Counted from the first letter of the stretch, positions 8,149 through 17,803 are shown. The stretch is DNA of 64,000 nt from Oscillibacter ruminantium GH1 (GCF_000307265.1 NZ_DF158898.1:102196-166195), one strand, 5' to 3'. Made by a program: numbers and translations. The notes: generated by a model not told the origin, from the sequence alone.

Positions 8149-9651
8149 TCAGTTGTCCAAGGGCTTCATGGTGGGGAACAGGATTACGTCCCGGATGGTG
8201 TCGGAATTGGTCAGCAGCATGACCACACGGTCAATGCCAATGCCCATGCCGCCGGTGGGGGGGAGTCCGTATTCCAAAGCGGTGAGGAAGTCCTCGTCCA
8301 GCATCTCGGCCTCCTCATCGCCCCGCTCCCGGGCCTCCGCCTGCTTTTCAAACCGCTGGCGCTGGTCAATGGGGTCGTTCAACTCGGAATAGGCGTTGCC
8401 CATCTCGCTGTGGTTAATGAAAAACTCAAACCGCTCGGTGAGACGGGGGTCCTGCGGGCTGCGCTTGGTTAGGGGAGAGACTTCCACCGGATACATGGTG
8501 ATGAAGGTGGGCTGGATCAAATGATCTTCCACCCGCTGGTCAAAGCACTGGTACAGGGCGTTGCCCCATGTCTTCTCCGCGCTGTCTGCCAGCTCCACGC
8601 CCTTGGCCTTCGCGGCGGCAACTGCTTCTGCGTCGTCGGAGATGGCGCCGAAATCAATCCCCACGTACTGCTTCACTGCGTCAATCATGGTCAGGCGGGG
8701 CCAGCCGGGAGTCAGATCAATCTTTTGTCCCATCCACTCCACTTCATAGGTGCCCAAAAGTTCCTTCGCGGCGGAGGAGACAACGCCCTCGGCAATGTCC
8801 ATCATCCCGTGAAAATCGGTATAGGCCTGATAAAGCTCCACGGTGGTGAATTCCGGGTTGTGCTTGGGGTCCATGCCCTCGTTGCGGAAGATGCGGCCAA
8901 TCTCATAGACCCGGTCCATGCCGCCCACGATCAGCCGCTTCAGCGGCAGCTCCGTGGCAATACGCATGTACATGTCGATATCCAGCGTGTTGTGATGGGT
9001 CACAAAGGGGCGGGCGGCCGCGCCGCCGGAAATGGTGTTCAAAACCGGGGTTTCCACCTCAATATAACCCAGATTGTCCAGATAGTTGCGCAGGTGCTTG
9101 ATGAACTGGGAACGGATGATGAAGTTGCGCTTCACCTCCGGATTCACAATCAAATCCACATACCGCTGGCGATACCGCAGCTCCTTGTCCTGAAGGCCGT
9201 GGAACTTTTCAGGCAGAGGCAGCAATGCCTTGCTGAGGAGGACGATGTCCTTGGCCCGGACGCTCATCTCGCCCCGCTGGGTGCGAAAAACCTCGCCGTC
9301 CACACCAACGATGTCGCCGATGTCGTACTTTTTGAACTTCTTATAGACCGCCTCATCCATCTCGTCCTGCCGCGCGTAGAGCTGAATGCGGCCCTCCCGG
9401 TCGGCGAGATCGCAGAAGCTCACCTTGCCCATGCCGCGCTTGCTCATCAGACGGCCCGCGATCTTCACGCTCTGGCCCTCCATGGCGTCGAAATGGGACT
9501 TGATCTGTTCGCTGGTGGCGTTCCAGTCAAATCGGGTCTGGCGGAAAGGGTCCTCGCCCGCGGCCTGAAGCGCTGCCAGCTTTTCTCGGCGGACCCGGGT
9601 CTGCTCACTCAGATCCAGTTCGGGCCGCTGGGATGTCTCTTGTTCAGCCAT
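8149..9651 (-). CDS. lysS: Lysyl-tRNA synthetase, class II
   Basis: Charges tRNA-Lys with lysine in the cytosol. The 500-residue protein has the N-terminal OB-fold anticodon-binding domain (SVKIAGRLMSKRGMGKVSF and onward) and the class II catalytic core. Motif 2 appears as FRNEGMDPKHNPEFTTVE and motif 3 as GGMGIGIDRVVMLL near the C-terminus. The ATG at 9651 has AAGGAG upstream, overlapping the stop of greA. A start seven codons earlier is possible but lies on that ribosome site. The greA-lysS pairing is common in Firmicutes and suggests one transcript ending at the 8.1-kb hairpin. Confidence 0.97.
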   Translation of the reverse strand: MAEQETSQRPELDLSEQTRVRREKLAALQAAGEDPFRQTRFDWNATSEQIKSHFDAMEGQSVKIAGRLMSKRGMGKVSFCDLADREGRIQLYARQDEMDEAVYKKFKKYDIGDIVGVDGEVFRTQRGEMSVRAKDIVLLSKALLPLPEKFHGLQDKELRYRQRYVDLIVNPEVKRNFIIRSQFIKHLRNYLDNLGYIEVETPVLNTISGGAAARPFVTHHNTLDIDMYMRIATELPLKRLIVGGMDRVYEIGRIFRNEGMDPKHNPEFTTVELYQAYTDFHGMMDIAEGVVSSAAKELLGTYEVEWMGQKIDLTPGWPRLTMIDAVKQYVGIDFGAISDDAEAVAAAKAKGVELADSAEKTWGNALYQCFDQRVEDHLIQPTFITMYPVEVSPLTKRSPQDPRLTERFEFFINHSEMGNAYSELNDPIDQRQRFEKQAEARERGDEEAEMLDEDFLTALEYGLPPTGGMGIGIDRVVMLLTNSDTIRDVILFPTMKPLDN

Positions 9652-9661
9652 ATTATTCTCC

Positions 9662-10138
9662 TTACCGCTCAATCTTGTGAACCACGTAGGTGAGACTGCC
9701 GTTGGGGGCTTCCACCGTGACGGTCTGCCCCTCTTTTGCGCCCATCAGGGCCTTGCCAAAGGGGGATTCCTCGGAAATGATGCCGTGCATCGGGTCGGAT
9801 TCCTGAGAGCCGACGATTTTATAGACCGTGGGCAGCACGTTGCCGCTGCCATCCGCCACAGTGACCTTGCAGCCGATGGTGACGGCGTCGTTGTCTGCGG
9901 CGTTCTCGTCCACCACCACAGCGTGCTGCAGGACTTCCTCCAGCTCCGCAATGCGGGAGTACAGTTTGCCCTGCTCGTTTTTTGCCTCGTCATATTCGCT
10001 GTTTTCGCTGAGATCGCCGAAGCCGCGGGCGATTTTGATCTGCTCTGCAACCTCGTCACTGCGGGTGGTTTTTAAAAAATTCAGTTCTGTCTGCAGCTCG
10101 TCGAGACGGGCTTGGCTCATCCTGTATTCGTTGCTCAT
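9662..10138 (-). CDS. greA: Transcription elongation factor GreA
   Basis: Rescues backtracked RNA polymerase by stimulating transcript cleavage in the secondary channel. The 158 residues are the standard length. The N-terminal coiled coil contains the acidic tip region GDLSENSEYDEAKNEQ, and the C-terminal FKBP-like domain contains ISEESPFGKALMGAKEGQ. The start at 10138 has AAAGGAC upstream. The gene is first in the greA-lysS unit, with a consensus promoter about 77 bp upstream. Confidence 0.96.
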   Translation of the reverse strand: MSNEYRMSQARLDELQTELNFLKTTRSDEVAEQIKIARGFGDLSENSEYDEAKNEQGKLYSRIAELEEVLQHAVVVDENAADNDAVTIGCKVTVADGSGNVLPTVYKIVGSQESDPMHGIISEESPFGKALMGAKEGQTVTVEAPNGSLTYVVHKIER

Positions 10139-10214
10139 CGGTACAAGTCCTTTCTGCTCCCCTATATTTTCCTTATGGATGTCCACAAGGATTCCAGCTT
10201 AGTCATGACACAAT

Positions 10215-10243
10215 ATTATAGAGTTTCCGAAACCCAATGTCAA
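10215..10243 (-). promoter_or_regulatory. Promoter of greA-lysS
   Basis: On the minus strand TTGACA (10238-10243) and TATAAT (10215-10220) are separated by exactly 17 bp, a perfect sigma-A promoter, with a 5' untranslated region of about 70 nt before greA. Confidence 0.88.
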
Positions 10244-10313
10244 GCGGTTCCGTGATGCTGAGGACAGTTTAAAGGACATGGGATGCACAAATGCGAAAAC
10301 CGTCGAAAAACGG

Positions 10314-10341
10314 TTGCAAAATTATAGAAAAATGATATACT
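10314..10341 (+). promoter_or_regulatory. Promoter for the structured leader and giant c-di-GMP protein
   Basis: TTGCAA (10314-10319) and TATACT (10336-10341) with a 16-bp spacer in a locally AT-rich region. Transcription would start near 10348, about 380 nt before the giant gene at 10729. The resulting long leader carries a folded domain and a terminator. Confidence 0.65.
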
Positions 10342-10369
10342 GAAAAAAAATAGGCGGAGGAAATATCGG

Positions 10370-10543
10370 ATGGCTTTTGGTGAAAACGCTGCAAGCCAAT
10401 GCGATTTAAAGGCAGAGGCGGATATTGTGCGGTGCTGCCTTAAGTGCGATACAGTTTTGAAAAGAAAGAAAAGGGACAACTCCGGCGGCGAATGCCGCCG
10501 CACAAAGTCGAGAGCCATAGCGCGAGCAGGTGGCGGCAACTGA
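10370..10543 (+). CDS. Possible 57-residue leader ORF (doubtful)
   Basis: An ATG at 10370 preceded by GGAGGAAATATCGG (good spacing) opens a 57-codon frame ending at 10543. The product starts MAFGENAASQCDLKAEA and becomes Arg/Gly-rich. Four cysteines are present (CDLK, CCLKC). The 3' half coincides with the hairpin domain at 10472-10550, so the apparent coding may be a by-product of RNA structure. If translated, ribosomes would disrupt that fold and could control the downstream terminator. I do not recognise a protein family. Confidence 0.25.
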   Translation: MAFGENAASQCDLKAEADIVRCCLKCDTVLKRKKRDNSGGECRRTKSRAIARAGGGN

Positions 10544-10586
10544 AGAGTTGGGAAAGCGCCTGTCATGCGGCTGACAGGCGCTTTTT
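10472..10586 (+). promoter_or_regulatory. Structured leader with intrinsic terminator, candidate riboswitch or attenuator
   Basis: CAACTC (10477-10482) can pair with GAGTTG (10545-10550), enclosing a perfect hairpin CGGCGGC-GAAT-GCCGCCG (10483-10500). The enclosed part also holds a second stem GCCAU/GUGGC with a GCGA-type tip. Four nucleotides after the closing helix, AGCGCCTGTCA (10555-10565) pairs with TGACAGGCGCT (10572-10582), followed by a U-run: an intrinsic terminator 140 nt before the giant gene. This is the layout of a transcriptional riboswitch. Short motifs such as CACAAAGUC and AACUGAA recall, in order, boxes of the c-di-GMP-I (GEMM) aptamer, but the match is imperfect. The ligand is a guess based on the GGDEF/EAL gene downstream. 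Confidence 0.5.
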
Positions 10587-10728
10587 GCGCACGGTCATGG
10601 CATTGACGGACCTTACCGGTTTTCCGCAATGAAGGGCCCAGTCAGCAGGTGGGCGAGGACTCTCGGAATTTTACTGCGTATGCGTTTCCGTCAGGAAGGG
10701 CATCTGCAATGCTCTGGAGGGGTTAGTA

Positions 10729-13700
10729 ATGGCGGAACAGACGGGAAAACCCGTGGTTCTCGTAGTGGATGATTCACGAACAAATCTCAAGCTGCTCCAT
10801 GAGATATTTTCTAAGGAATATCAGGTGGAGCAGGCGGAAAACGGTCTGCAGGCGATGGCTATTTTAAGACGCGTGGCGGATGTGGCCGCCGTGATTTTGG
10901 ATATAAAAATGCCGGAACTGGACGGCTATGGCGTGCTGCGGGCCATGCGAGCGGACGAGCAGCTTCGGGATATTCCGGTTGTGGTAGACACCGGCAGCGA
11001 CGACCTTGAAAGCCAGCTCAAGGCGCTGGATTTGGGCGCCTTGGATGTGCTGATCAAGCCGTTCAATCCGCAGATCGCCCTGCACCGGGTGCGCAATCTG
11101 ATCAACCACCGGGAAGCCGGACAGCAGGCGGCGCGCAACCGCGTTCTGGAAGAGCAGCTTCGCCAGTCTGAGATTGATGAGAGGACGGGAATCCTCAATA
11201 AGAAAGCATTTTGCCGCAAAACCGCTGAATTGCTGGCAGCTCACCCGAATAAAAGCTATGTGATCCTGCGCTGGGATATTGATCGCTTTAAAATTTTTAA
11301 CGATACCTTTGGCGTACCTGCGGGCGATATCCTGTTGAGTGAAATCGGGCAGATACTCTGCAACAACGCCAAACCGGGAACGACTTGCGGACACTGGGAA
11401 GCGGATCACTTTGTCCTTTGCGTGGAGGCGGCGCAGTTTCAGGCGTATGAGTTTATTACGGAACTAAACCGAACGATTGGTGCGCTCAACTCCCTGTATG
11501 ACGATTTCGATTTTGTCACCCGGGTAGGCGTGTATCAGGTAAATGACCCGACAATCGACGTGTCGCTGATGTGCGACCGGGCGCTGCTGGCGCTGCGCTC
11601 TGTTAAAAACAACTATTTGGCGCGCGTGGCGTTTTATGACGATTCCATGCGTGCGTCGCTACTGGAGGAGCAGGAGATTCTTCAGGAGATGGAACGCGCT
11701 CTGGCGCAGGGGCAGTTTGTCGTGTACTTGCAGCCGCAGTATGACTATGCTGCGGGAACCCTCGACGGCGCAGAGGCGCTGGTGCGGTGGCAGCATCCGA
11801 AAAAGGGACTGATTTCTCCGGGAAAATTTATTCCTGTCTTTGAGCGCAATGGTTTTATCAGCAACGTGGACGAGTATGTCTGGGAACAGGTGTGCCGTAT
11901 GCTGCGCGGATGGCTGGATGACGGAAAGCCAATTGTGCCGATTTCGGTTAATATTTCGCGGCGGGACATCTATCGGTCCCATCTGTGCGGACTGCTTCAG
12001 AATCTTGTAAAGAAATATCGGCTTGCGCCTGAGCTTCTTCGTTTGGAGATCACCGAGTCGGCGTATATGGACAATCCCGACCAGCTGATCGAAATTGTCA
12101 ACGAGCTGCTTGCAGCGGGCTTTACCGTGGAGATGGACGATTTCGGAAGCGGTTATTCCTCGCTCAACACGCTGAAGGATGTGCCGGTTCAGACGCTGAA
12201 GCTGGACATGAAGTTCCTTGAAAAGAGCATGAACGACACGAGGGGCGGCAACATCCTTACATCGGTTATCCGCATGGCCCACTGGCTCAAGCTGCCCGTG
12301 ATTGCCGAGGGCGTGGAGACAAAGGCGCAGGCGGATTACCTCAAAAGCATCGGCTGCACCCATATGCAGGGCTACTATTTTGCAAAGCCGATGCCGGTGA
12401 AGGAATTTGAAAAGATTCTTGCTTCCAGTACGCTAAAGGGCGGCAACCAAAAGTGCTTTTCCGACGATATTGAGGGCGCGGAGAATTTCCTTTCCGCCTC
12501 TACGCAGGCGACTCTCTTGTTCAACAGCTTTGTGGGCGGGGCGGCTATCATCGAATATGACGGCAGTAATGTGGAGGCCTTGCGCCTAAACGACAAATAT
12601 TTTGAAACGCTGGGCGTCACGCGTGAGGAGTATGCGGGCAAGCAGCTCCATCTGCTGGATCGCTTTGACAAGGAAAACCGGGCGATTCTGGTAAACGCGA
12701 TTGAAAAGGCCATCGAAACCGGCAGGGAGAGCAGCTGCGAACTGCACTCTCTGCCAATCGGGGGCCACAACCACACCCTTTGGACAAGAGTGCAGCTGCG
12801 GCTTTTGGCTCAAAACGCAAACCGTTACATTCTCTATCTGGCGGTGGAGGATATTACGCAGAGAGTAAAGCTGCTGACCCAGAACTCGGAACTGACAGAG
12901 CATCTTTCCGCCATCATGGACAATCTTCCCGGTGGCATTTTAGACTATGAGATCACGGACAAAGCGCGTATCAGCTATTTCAACGATATGGCTCCGGCGA
13001 TGTTTGGATATACGCGGGAGGAGTATCAAAAGCTGTTTGCCGACGATCCGCTGGCCACCATCCACCCCGATGATTTCCCAAAGGCAGGCCGTCAGATTGG
13101 TCGGCTGATCCGCGGAGAGGTTCCCACGCTGGAAACGGTCTACCGCCATATCTGCCGGAACGGCACTTGGCGCTATGTACGTCTAACTGCCCGCGTTTTA
13201 AGAAAAAATGGAGACGTCAGATTTGCAAGCGGAATCCTGCTTGATATTGACGATGAGGTAAAGAGCCGGCAAACTGCGGCAAAGCAGGAGCAGGAATTGG
13301 AAAAGCAGCGGATCTCGCTGCAAGCGCTATACGACACGATCCCTTGCGGCATTATGCAGTTTTCAGCCGCCAGTAAGGAGGGCGAAACGGGGAAACTGCT
13401 CAGCCTGAACGATACCGCATGGAAAATTAGCGGCTATGACAGCCGCAGCCAGTATGTGGCGGCCATGCGCGGAAAAAGCAAGCTGAAAGATGTTTATCCC
13501 GAAGATTTGCCCATTGTGAGCGAGGCCCTTAAGAAAATCTCTGCGGCAAAGACGGGGATGCAGACGGATTGCGAGTTTCGAATCATCCGCCCGGATGGCA
13601 GCATCCGGTGGCTGCGGGTGCTGCTTCAGAGAGTGAACTATCAGAACGGTGAAGAGGCCATTCAGGTGGTGCTCAGCGATATCAGCCACCGCAAGCAGGC

Positions 13701-16700
13701 GGATCTAAAGCGTCTGAGCGGCGCGCTGTTCGGATTATTCGACGAAGTTTTTGAGTTTGATTTGGATCAGAATATCTGCTCCATGAGATCGGCAAAAAAT
13801 CCAGATGATTCCCGCATTGGCAAATTAATGCCCTTTAACCGGACCCTTGACATATTATGTGAGCGGTATGCGTTTCCAGAGGATCGTCAACGAATTCGGG
13901 ACTTTTACCAAAGAACGGGCAATCGTGCAAACGCCATGCCGGAGACGCTGGAATACCGGTATCATGACGCGGAGGGAAAAGAACACTGGGCGTCCAATAC
14001 GGTGCTGTATCTAAGCGGGTCGGTGCATCTGAGCTGCAACAAGGACATCACGGGCCAGAAAAACGCCGAGTTTTTGGCTAAGGAAAATGAAAAGCTGCAG
14101 GCACTTGCCGCCGCGCAGCAAAAGGAAAGTGAGCGGAACCGTCTTTTTATTGAAAAAACCGGCGTACTGGTCTATGACTATGACCCCGTTTCCGATGTTT
14201 TAAAAACACAGCGCATGGACTCGGAGCGCGGCGTTGTCGAGGAGATGACACGGCACTATTTTGCTACACTTTCCGATAATCCCTTCATCAGTGTAGAGGA
14301 TCGGGAACGCATCCGGGAGATGTTCGCGGAGGCGATCAAGGAACCGCTCCGCCGAACCCTTGAATACCGGTCGAACCGCTTTGGCGGTGGATTTTGCGAT
14401 TGCTCCGTGCAAATTGCCTCCATCGCAAACGAGGCGGGAAAGGTCTGCCGGATCGTGGGGCAGGTCAGTCAAGTACAGAACGATATGAATCAGAGCTTGA
14501 ACAAAAAGCTGTTTGAGTTCACAGGCTGCGATTTTAAGGACTTGGCCTATGACCGGAGGGCTGTGCGAGAGGTGCTTCAAACGCTGAATGCCGCTGCCGA
14601 TTCGCGGACGGCTGTGCAGGCGATCCTGTCTTATCTGGGAGAAAAATTTGATGTCAGCCGCACCTATATCATGCAGAAAGAGGAAGATGGGCGGTATCTT
14701 TTAAATACGTTTGAATGGTGCGGCGGCGATGCTGCACCAGAGAAGAACCATCTTCCGTCCCGGGCCTACCGAGAGGCCCCAGAGAGAAAATACGCGGAAC
14801 TATTCGGCGACAATGAGATTTTCTCCTGCTCCGATGTTTCCACACTTCCGGACTGGATACGAAAAGAACTGGAGCCTCGGGGAGTCAGGGCGATCATCCA
14901 GTGCGCAATTTTGAAGGGTGGGGCGTTCTGCGGCTGTCTTGGCTTTGATGAGTGCCGGCGCACCAGAATCTGGACAGGGCAGCAGATTAACGTACTGCGC
15001 ATTGTGGCCCAGATTTTAAGTACCCTTCTGTTCTCAAATCATGAAAACGATAATTTCGATCTGCCGGAGGAGACACTGCGGCGAATGGACAGCAGCCCGG
15101 CTTATATCTATATGGTCGATCCCGATACCTATGAAGTCCTTTATTGGAACCCCTCTGTTGAGGCATCAAAGGGCGTTCCGCTGAGAGGGGAATCATGCTA
15201 CAAGGCATTTGCCCGACGCGACGCTGTGTGTCCCGGGTGTCCGATCAGGTCGCTTTCTTGGATGGGACTGTCCCTCCCTGTGGAGGCGGAAAATGACGGC
15301 CGCCGCTATATCATGCAGGCATCCTCCTTCCTGTGGCATGGACGCAAGGTGATTCAGGTTTTGGGTACGGATCGAAGCTGCTTTGCAGAAAATGTGCCAC
15401 AAATCCGTCAGACCGAGTACAATTGGACGCTCCAGCTCTATACCAGAACACTGAGCGCGCTGTACGATGAAATTGTTGAATTCAACTTCGCCGCCAATAC
15501 GTTTTTGCCACTGTATGCAAACTACAAGCAGACAGGCAGAGGCGTTAGAGCAACGAACCTTTACCAGACATTTACGAAATGGATAGAAACCTATGTGTGC
15601 GCGAAGGACCGGGCCGCGCTTGATGAATTTATGGACCTTGCGCATATCCGGGAGATGTTCCGCAAGGGCCGGACTCCCTCGATGAACTACCAAATCTCTC
15701 TGCCGGACGGTTCGCTCCACTACTGCCAAAGTACGCTGCTGCAGATGGATGTAAGCCGCTATCTGTGCTGCACCAAGGACGTGACAAGTCAAAAAAATGC
15801 GGAGCTGGACAGAGAGAAACTGCAAATTCTAAAATCGCAGGCAGAGAACCAGAACCTGTACCGCGTCATCGTGGCGCAAACCGGGATCGCCGCGTTTGAG
15901 ATGAATCTGCAAACCGGAAAATTCTCATCCACAAAGGCGTATCATAAGTACGAGATGAGCCGGTGCGACCAGCAGGAAATTATCTACAACCGCGGGGACC
16001 GCAGCATTGTCCATCCGGACGACCAGCAGCTTCTTGACCGCTTTTTTAATGCGACGAAGACACAAACGCCTTATCTGGAAGAGACTCTCCGCGTGAAAAT
16101 GACGGATGGAAGCTATCGCTGGACGAAAATGGCGGGAACCTTCCTCAAGGATAAAAACGGCAAGGTGCTGCGCATCATCGGCAGCCTGACGGATTTGGAT
16201 GCGCAGATGCGGTCAAAAATTGCACTGGAGCGGCTTTTAACCAGAATGCAGCAAATCATTTCAAATATTCCCACAGGCGTTGCGATTTATGAAATGGAGG
16301 AAGGAAAGCTGCTGCCGGTCTATGCCAGCGACAAAACCTGCGAGATGTTTGGTTTTACAAGGAAAGAGTATGATTTGCGTATTGCCAATGGCCAATCCAC
16401 GAATTTTGTGCCCACGGCGGATGAACTGACAAAGGCCGGACTTGAGACGCTGATGTCGGGCAAGCCGCTGGTGATTAGAAGAATGCACGCAAAGAGGAAG
16501 GATGGAAGCCGGTTTTGGCTGCGGGCTTTTTGCAGCATGAGCAGAAACGAGGAGGGAGTTCCGCTGTATTATGCGGTTCTGGTAAATATTACAGAGGAAC
16601 TGGCACGGGAGCAGGAGTACCTTTGGCAAATGGAAAAGTATCGAATTTTGAGCGAGTCCACAGATGTAATAACCTTTGACTATGCGCCGCAGGACGACGT

Positions 16701-17520
16701 TATGCGCATTTCGCTGCACCTACCGGGTGAAGATCCCATTGAAACGACCTATGAACACTATGCGGAGGAGGTTTCCCACGGAGATCAAATTTCCAACGAG
16801 GAAGAGCGGCGCTTTATTTCCGCCCTGCGCAGCGCCGCCAGTGACCGCGCCAGCGGAACCTATGATTTCCGAGGAAATTATTACGGGACGCTGCGCTGGT
16901 ATCGCGCAAAATATGTGACGCTTGCCGACGAGGAAGGGTGCGCCTATCGGGTGATTGGCCGATTGGACGATATCAACGATATGATGCTGGAAAAGGACCG
17001 GTTCCGCATGGACGCGCAGTATGACGAATTGACCGGAATCCTTAACAAAAACTACGGTCTGACGGCGATCAAGCAGGCTTTGAAGAAGCGGACGCTGGAG
17101 GAGGTTAACTGCATCCTGTTTATGGATATCGACAATTTCAAGTGGATCAACGATTCCTATGGCCATCTGGAGGCGGATCAGGTGCTCAGGCAGGTGGGCA
17201 TGATTTTGCGGAAACTGTTCTCTGGGGCGGATATTGTTGTCCGTTTTGGAGGCGATGAGTTCATCGTTTATATGAAGTCTGCCGCCTCGCTTGAAGCTGC
17301 TGAGAAAAAGGCCGCCAGAATTCTGGAGGAGTTGCATCGAATCACCATCGGCACTGAAAAACCGATTCGGGCCAGTATCGGCATCATCAGCATCGCCGGA
17401 GAGAGCGCCGACTATGAAAGCGTTTTCAAATGCGTGGATGAGGCGCTGTACAAGGCAAAAAAAGAAGGCAAGGATCGGTATACGGCCCTGAAATACAGGC
17501 CAAAGAAAAACGGCAAATAA
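10729..17520 (+). CDS. Giant multidomain c-di-GMP signalling protein: REC-GGDEF(degenerate)-EAL-multiple PAS-GAF-PAS-GGDEF
   Basis: A 2263-residue soluble protein with no membrane segment. Residues 7-125 are a receiver domain (acid pair D14/D15, phospho-acceptor D58, K110). Residues 150-300 resemble GGDEF, but the signature reads HWEADH (222-227), so cyclase activity is unlikely. Residues 315-565 are an EAL phosphodiesterase with E349-A-L, N409, E443, D470/D471, K491 and E527 in place. About ten PAS-like segments follow, roughly between 595 and 2085, with a GAF domain at about 1275-1435. One PAS (1450-1550) carries a Cys motif (C1490, C1501, C1504). The C-terminal GGDEF (about 2095-2255) has an intact GGDEF at 2174-2178. 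Its inhibitory RxxD site is replaced by SGAD, so product feedback is probably lost. It could both make and degrade c-di-GMP. GGAGGGG precedes the start. Confidence 0.93.
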   Translation: MAEQTGKPVVLVVDDSRTNLKLLHEIFSKEYQVEQAENGLQAMAILRRVADVAAVILDIKMPELDGYGVLRAMRADEQLRDIPVVVDTGSDDLESQLKALDLGALDVLIKPFNPQIALHRVRNLINHREAGQQAARNRVLEEQLRQSEIDERTGILNKKAFCRKTAELLAAHPNKSYVILRWDIDRFKIFNDTFGVPAGDILLSEIGQILCNNAKPGTTCGHWEADHFVLCVEAAQFQAYEFITELNRTIGALNSLYDDFDFVTRVGVYQVNDPTIDVSLMCDRALLALRSVKNNYLARVAFYDDSMRASLLEEQEILQEMERALAQGQFVVYLQPQYDYAAGTLDGAEALVRWQHPKKGLISPGKFIPVFERNGFISNVDEYVWEQVCRMLRGWLDDGKPIVPISVNISRRDIYRSHLCGLLQNLVKKYRLAPELLRLEITESAYMDNPDQLIEIVNELLAAGFTVEMDDFGSGYSSLNTLKDVPVQTLKLDMKFLEKSMNDTRGGNILTSVIRMAHWLKLPVIAEGVETKAQADYLKSIGCTHMQGYYFAKPMPVKEFEKILASSTLKGGNQKCFSDDIEGAENFLSASTQATLLFNSFVGGAAIIEYDGSNVEALRLNDKYFETLGVTREEYAGKQLHLLDRFDKENRAILVNAIEKAIETGRESSCELHSLPIGGHNHTLWTRVQLRLLAQNANRYILYLAVEDITQRVKLLTQNSELTEHLSAIMDNLPGGILDYEITDKARISYFNDMAPAMFGYTREEYQKLFADDPLATIHPDDFPKAGRQIGRLIRGEVPTLETVYRHICRNGTWRYVRLTARVLRKNGDVRFASGILLDIDDEVKSRQTAAKQEQELEKQRISLQALYDTIPCGIMQFSAASKEGETGKLLSLNDTAWKISGYDSRSQYVAAMRGKSKLKDVYPEDLPIVSEALKKISAAKTGMQTDCEFRIIRPDGSIRWLRVLLQRVNYQNGEEAIQVVLSDISHRKQADLKRLSGALFGLFDEVFEFDLDQNICSMRSAKNPDDSRIGKLMPFNRTLDILCERYAFPEDRQRIRDFYQRTGNRANAMPETLEYRYHDAEGKEHWASNTVLYLSGSVHLSCNKDITGQKNAEFLAKENEKLQALAAAQQKESERNRLFIEKTGVLVYDYDPVSDVLKTQRMDSERGVVEEMTRHYFATLSDNPFISVEDRERIREMFAEAIKEPLRRTLEYRSNRFGGGFCDCSVQIASIANEAGKVCRIVGQVSQVQNDMNQSLNKKLFEFTGCDFKDLAYDRRAVREVLQTLNAAADSRTAVQAILSYLGEKFDVSRTYIMQKEEDGRYLLNTFEWCGGDAAPEKNHLPSRAYREAPERKYAELFGDNEIFSCSDVSTLPDWIRKELEPRGVRAIIQCAILKGGAFCGCLGFDECRRTRIWTGQQINVLRIVAQILSTLLFSNHENDNFDLPEETLRRMDSSPAYIYMVDPDTYEVLYWNPSVEASKGVPLRGESCYKAFARRDAVCPGCPIRSLSWMGLSLPVEAENDGRRYIMQASSFLWHGRKVIQVLGTDRSCFAENVPQIRQTEYNWTLQLYTRTLSALYDEIVEFNFAANTFLPLYANYKQTGRGVRATNLYQTFTKWIETYVCAKDRAALDEFMDLAHIREMFRKGRTPSMNYQISLPDGSLHYCQSTLLQMDVSRYLCCTKDVTSQKNAELDREKLQILKSQAENQNLYRVIVAQTGIAAFEMNLQTGKFSSTKAYHKYEMSRCDQQEIIYNRGDRSIVHPDDQQLLDRFFNATKTQTPYLEETLRVKMTDGSYRWTKMAGTFLKDKNGKVLRIIGSLTDLDAQMRSKIALERLLTRMQQIISNIPTGVAIYEMEEGKLLPVYASDKTCEMFGFTRKEYDLRIANGQSTNFVPTADELTKAGLETLMSGKPLVIRRMHAKRKDGSRFWLRAFCSMSRNEEGVPLYYAVLVNITEELAREQEYLWQMEKYRILSESTDVITFDYAPQDDVMRISLHLPGEDPIETTYEHYAEEVSHGDQISNEEERRFISALRSAASDRASGTYDFRGNYYGTLRWYRAKYVTLADEEGCAYRVIGRLDDINDMMLEKDRFRMDAQYDELTGILNKNYGLTAIKQALKKRTLEEVNCILFMDIDNFKWINDSYGHLEADQVLRQVGMILRKLFSGADIVVRFGGDEFIVYMKSAASLEAAEKKAARILEELHRITIGTEKPIRASIGIISIAGESADYESVFKCVDEALYKAKKEGKDRYTALKYRPKKNGK

Positions 17521-17562
17521 TAGGCATTACAAAGCTCTGATTTAATCCTACAAAAGCAGCAG

Positions 17563-17613
17563 GCAGCACCCCGGCCGTCAGGTTCGTTTCCTGACAGCCG
17601 GGGCGCTGCTTTC
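17563..17613 (+). terminator. Terminator of the giant signalling gene
   Basis: A nearly perfect 20-bp stem between 17563-17582 and 17590-17609 with loop TTCGTTT, followed by a short T-run. It ends the 6.8-kb gene 43 bp after its stop codon. Confidence 0.8.
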
Positions 17614-17683
17614 CATCTGTTTATGCGGCAAACACTTTCGCACCGCACGCGGTGCAGCGAGCCCTCTCACCGCAGGAGAAATG

Positions 17684-17712
17684 TTGCAATTTTTAAATGA
17701 GTGTGATATGTT
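17684..17712 (+). promoter_or_regulatory. Putative promoter of rarA
   Basis: TTGCAA (17684-17689) and TATGTT (17707-17712) with a 17-bp spacer in an AT-rich patch. The transcript would have a leader of about 85 nt before the GTG start at 17804. Confidence 0.5.
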
Positions 17713-17803
17713 AAACAAGTATGCAAAAAAGATTCCAACAGTCATTTTATACGAAAAATCATTTGTCTTCTTGGAAGAGTCGTATGAGAAAGGAGGGAGC
17801 GCC

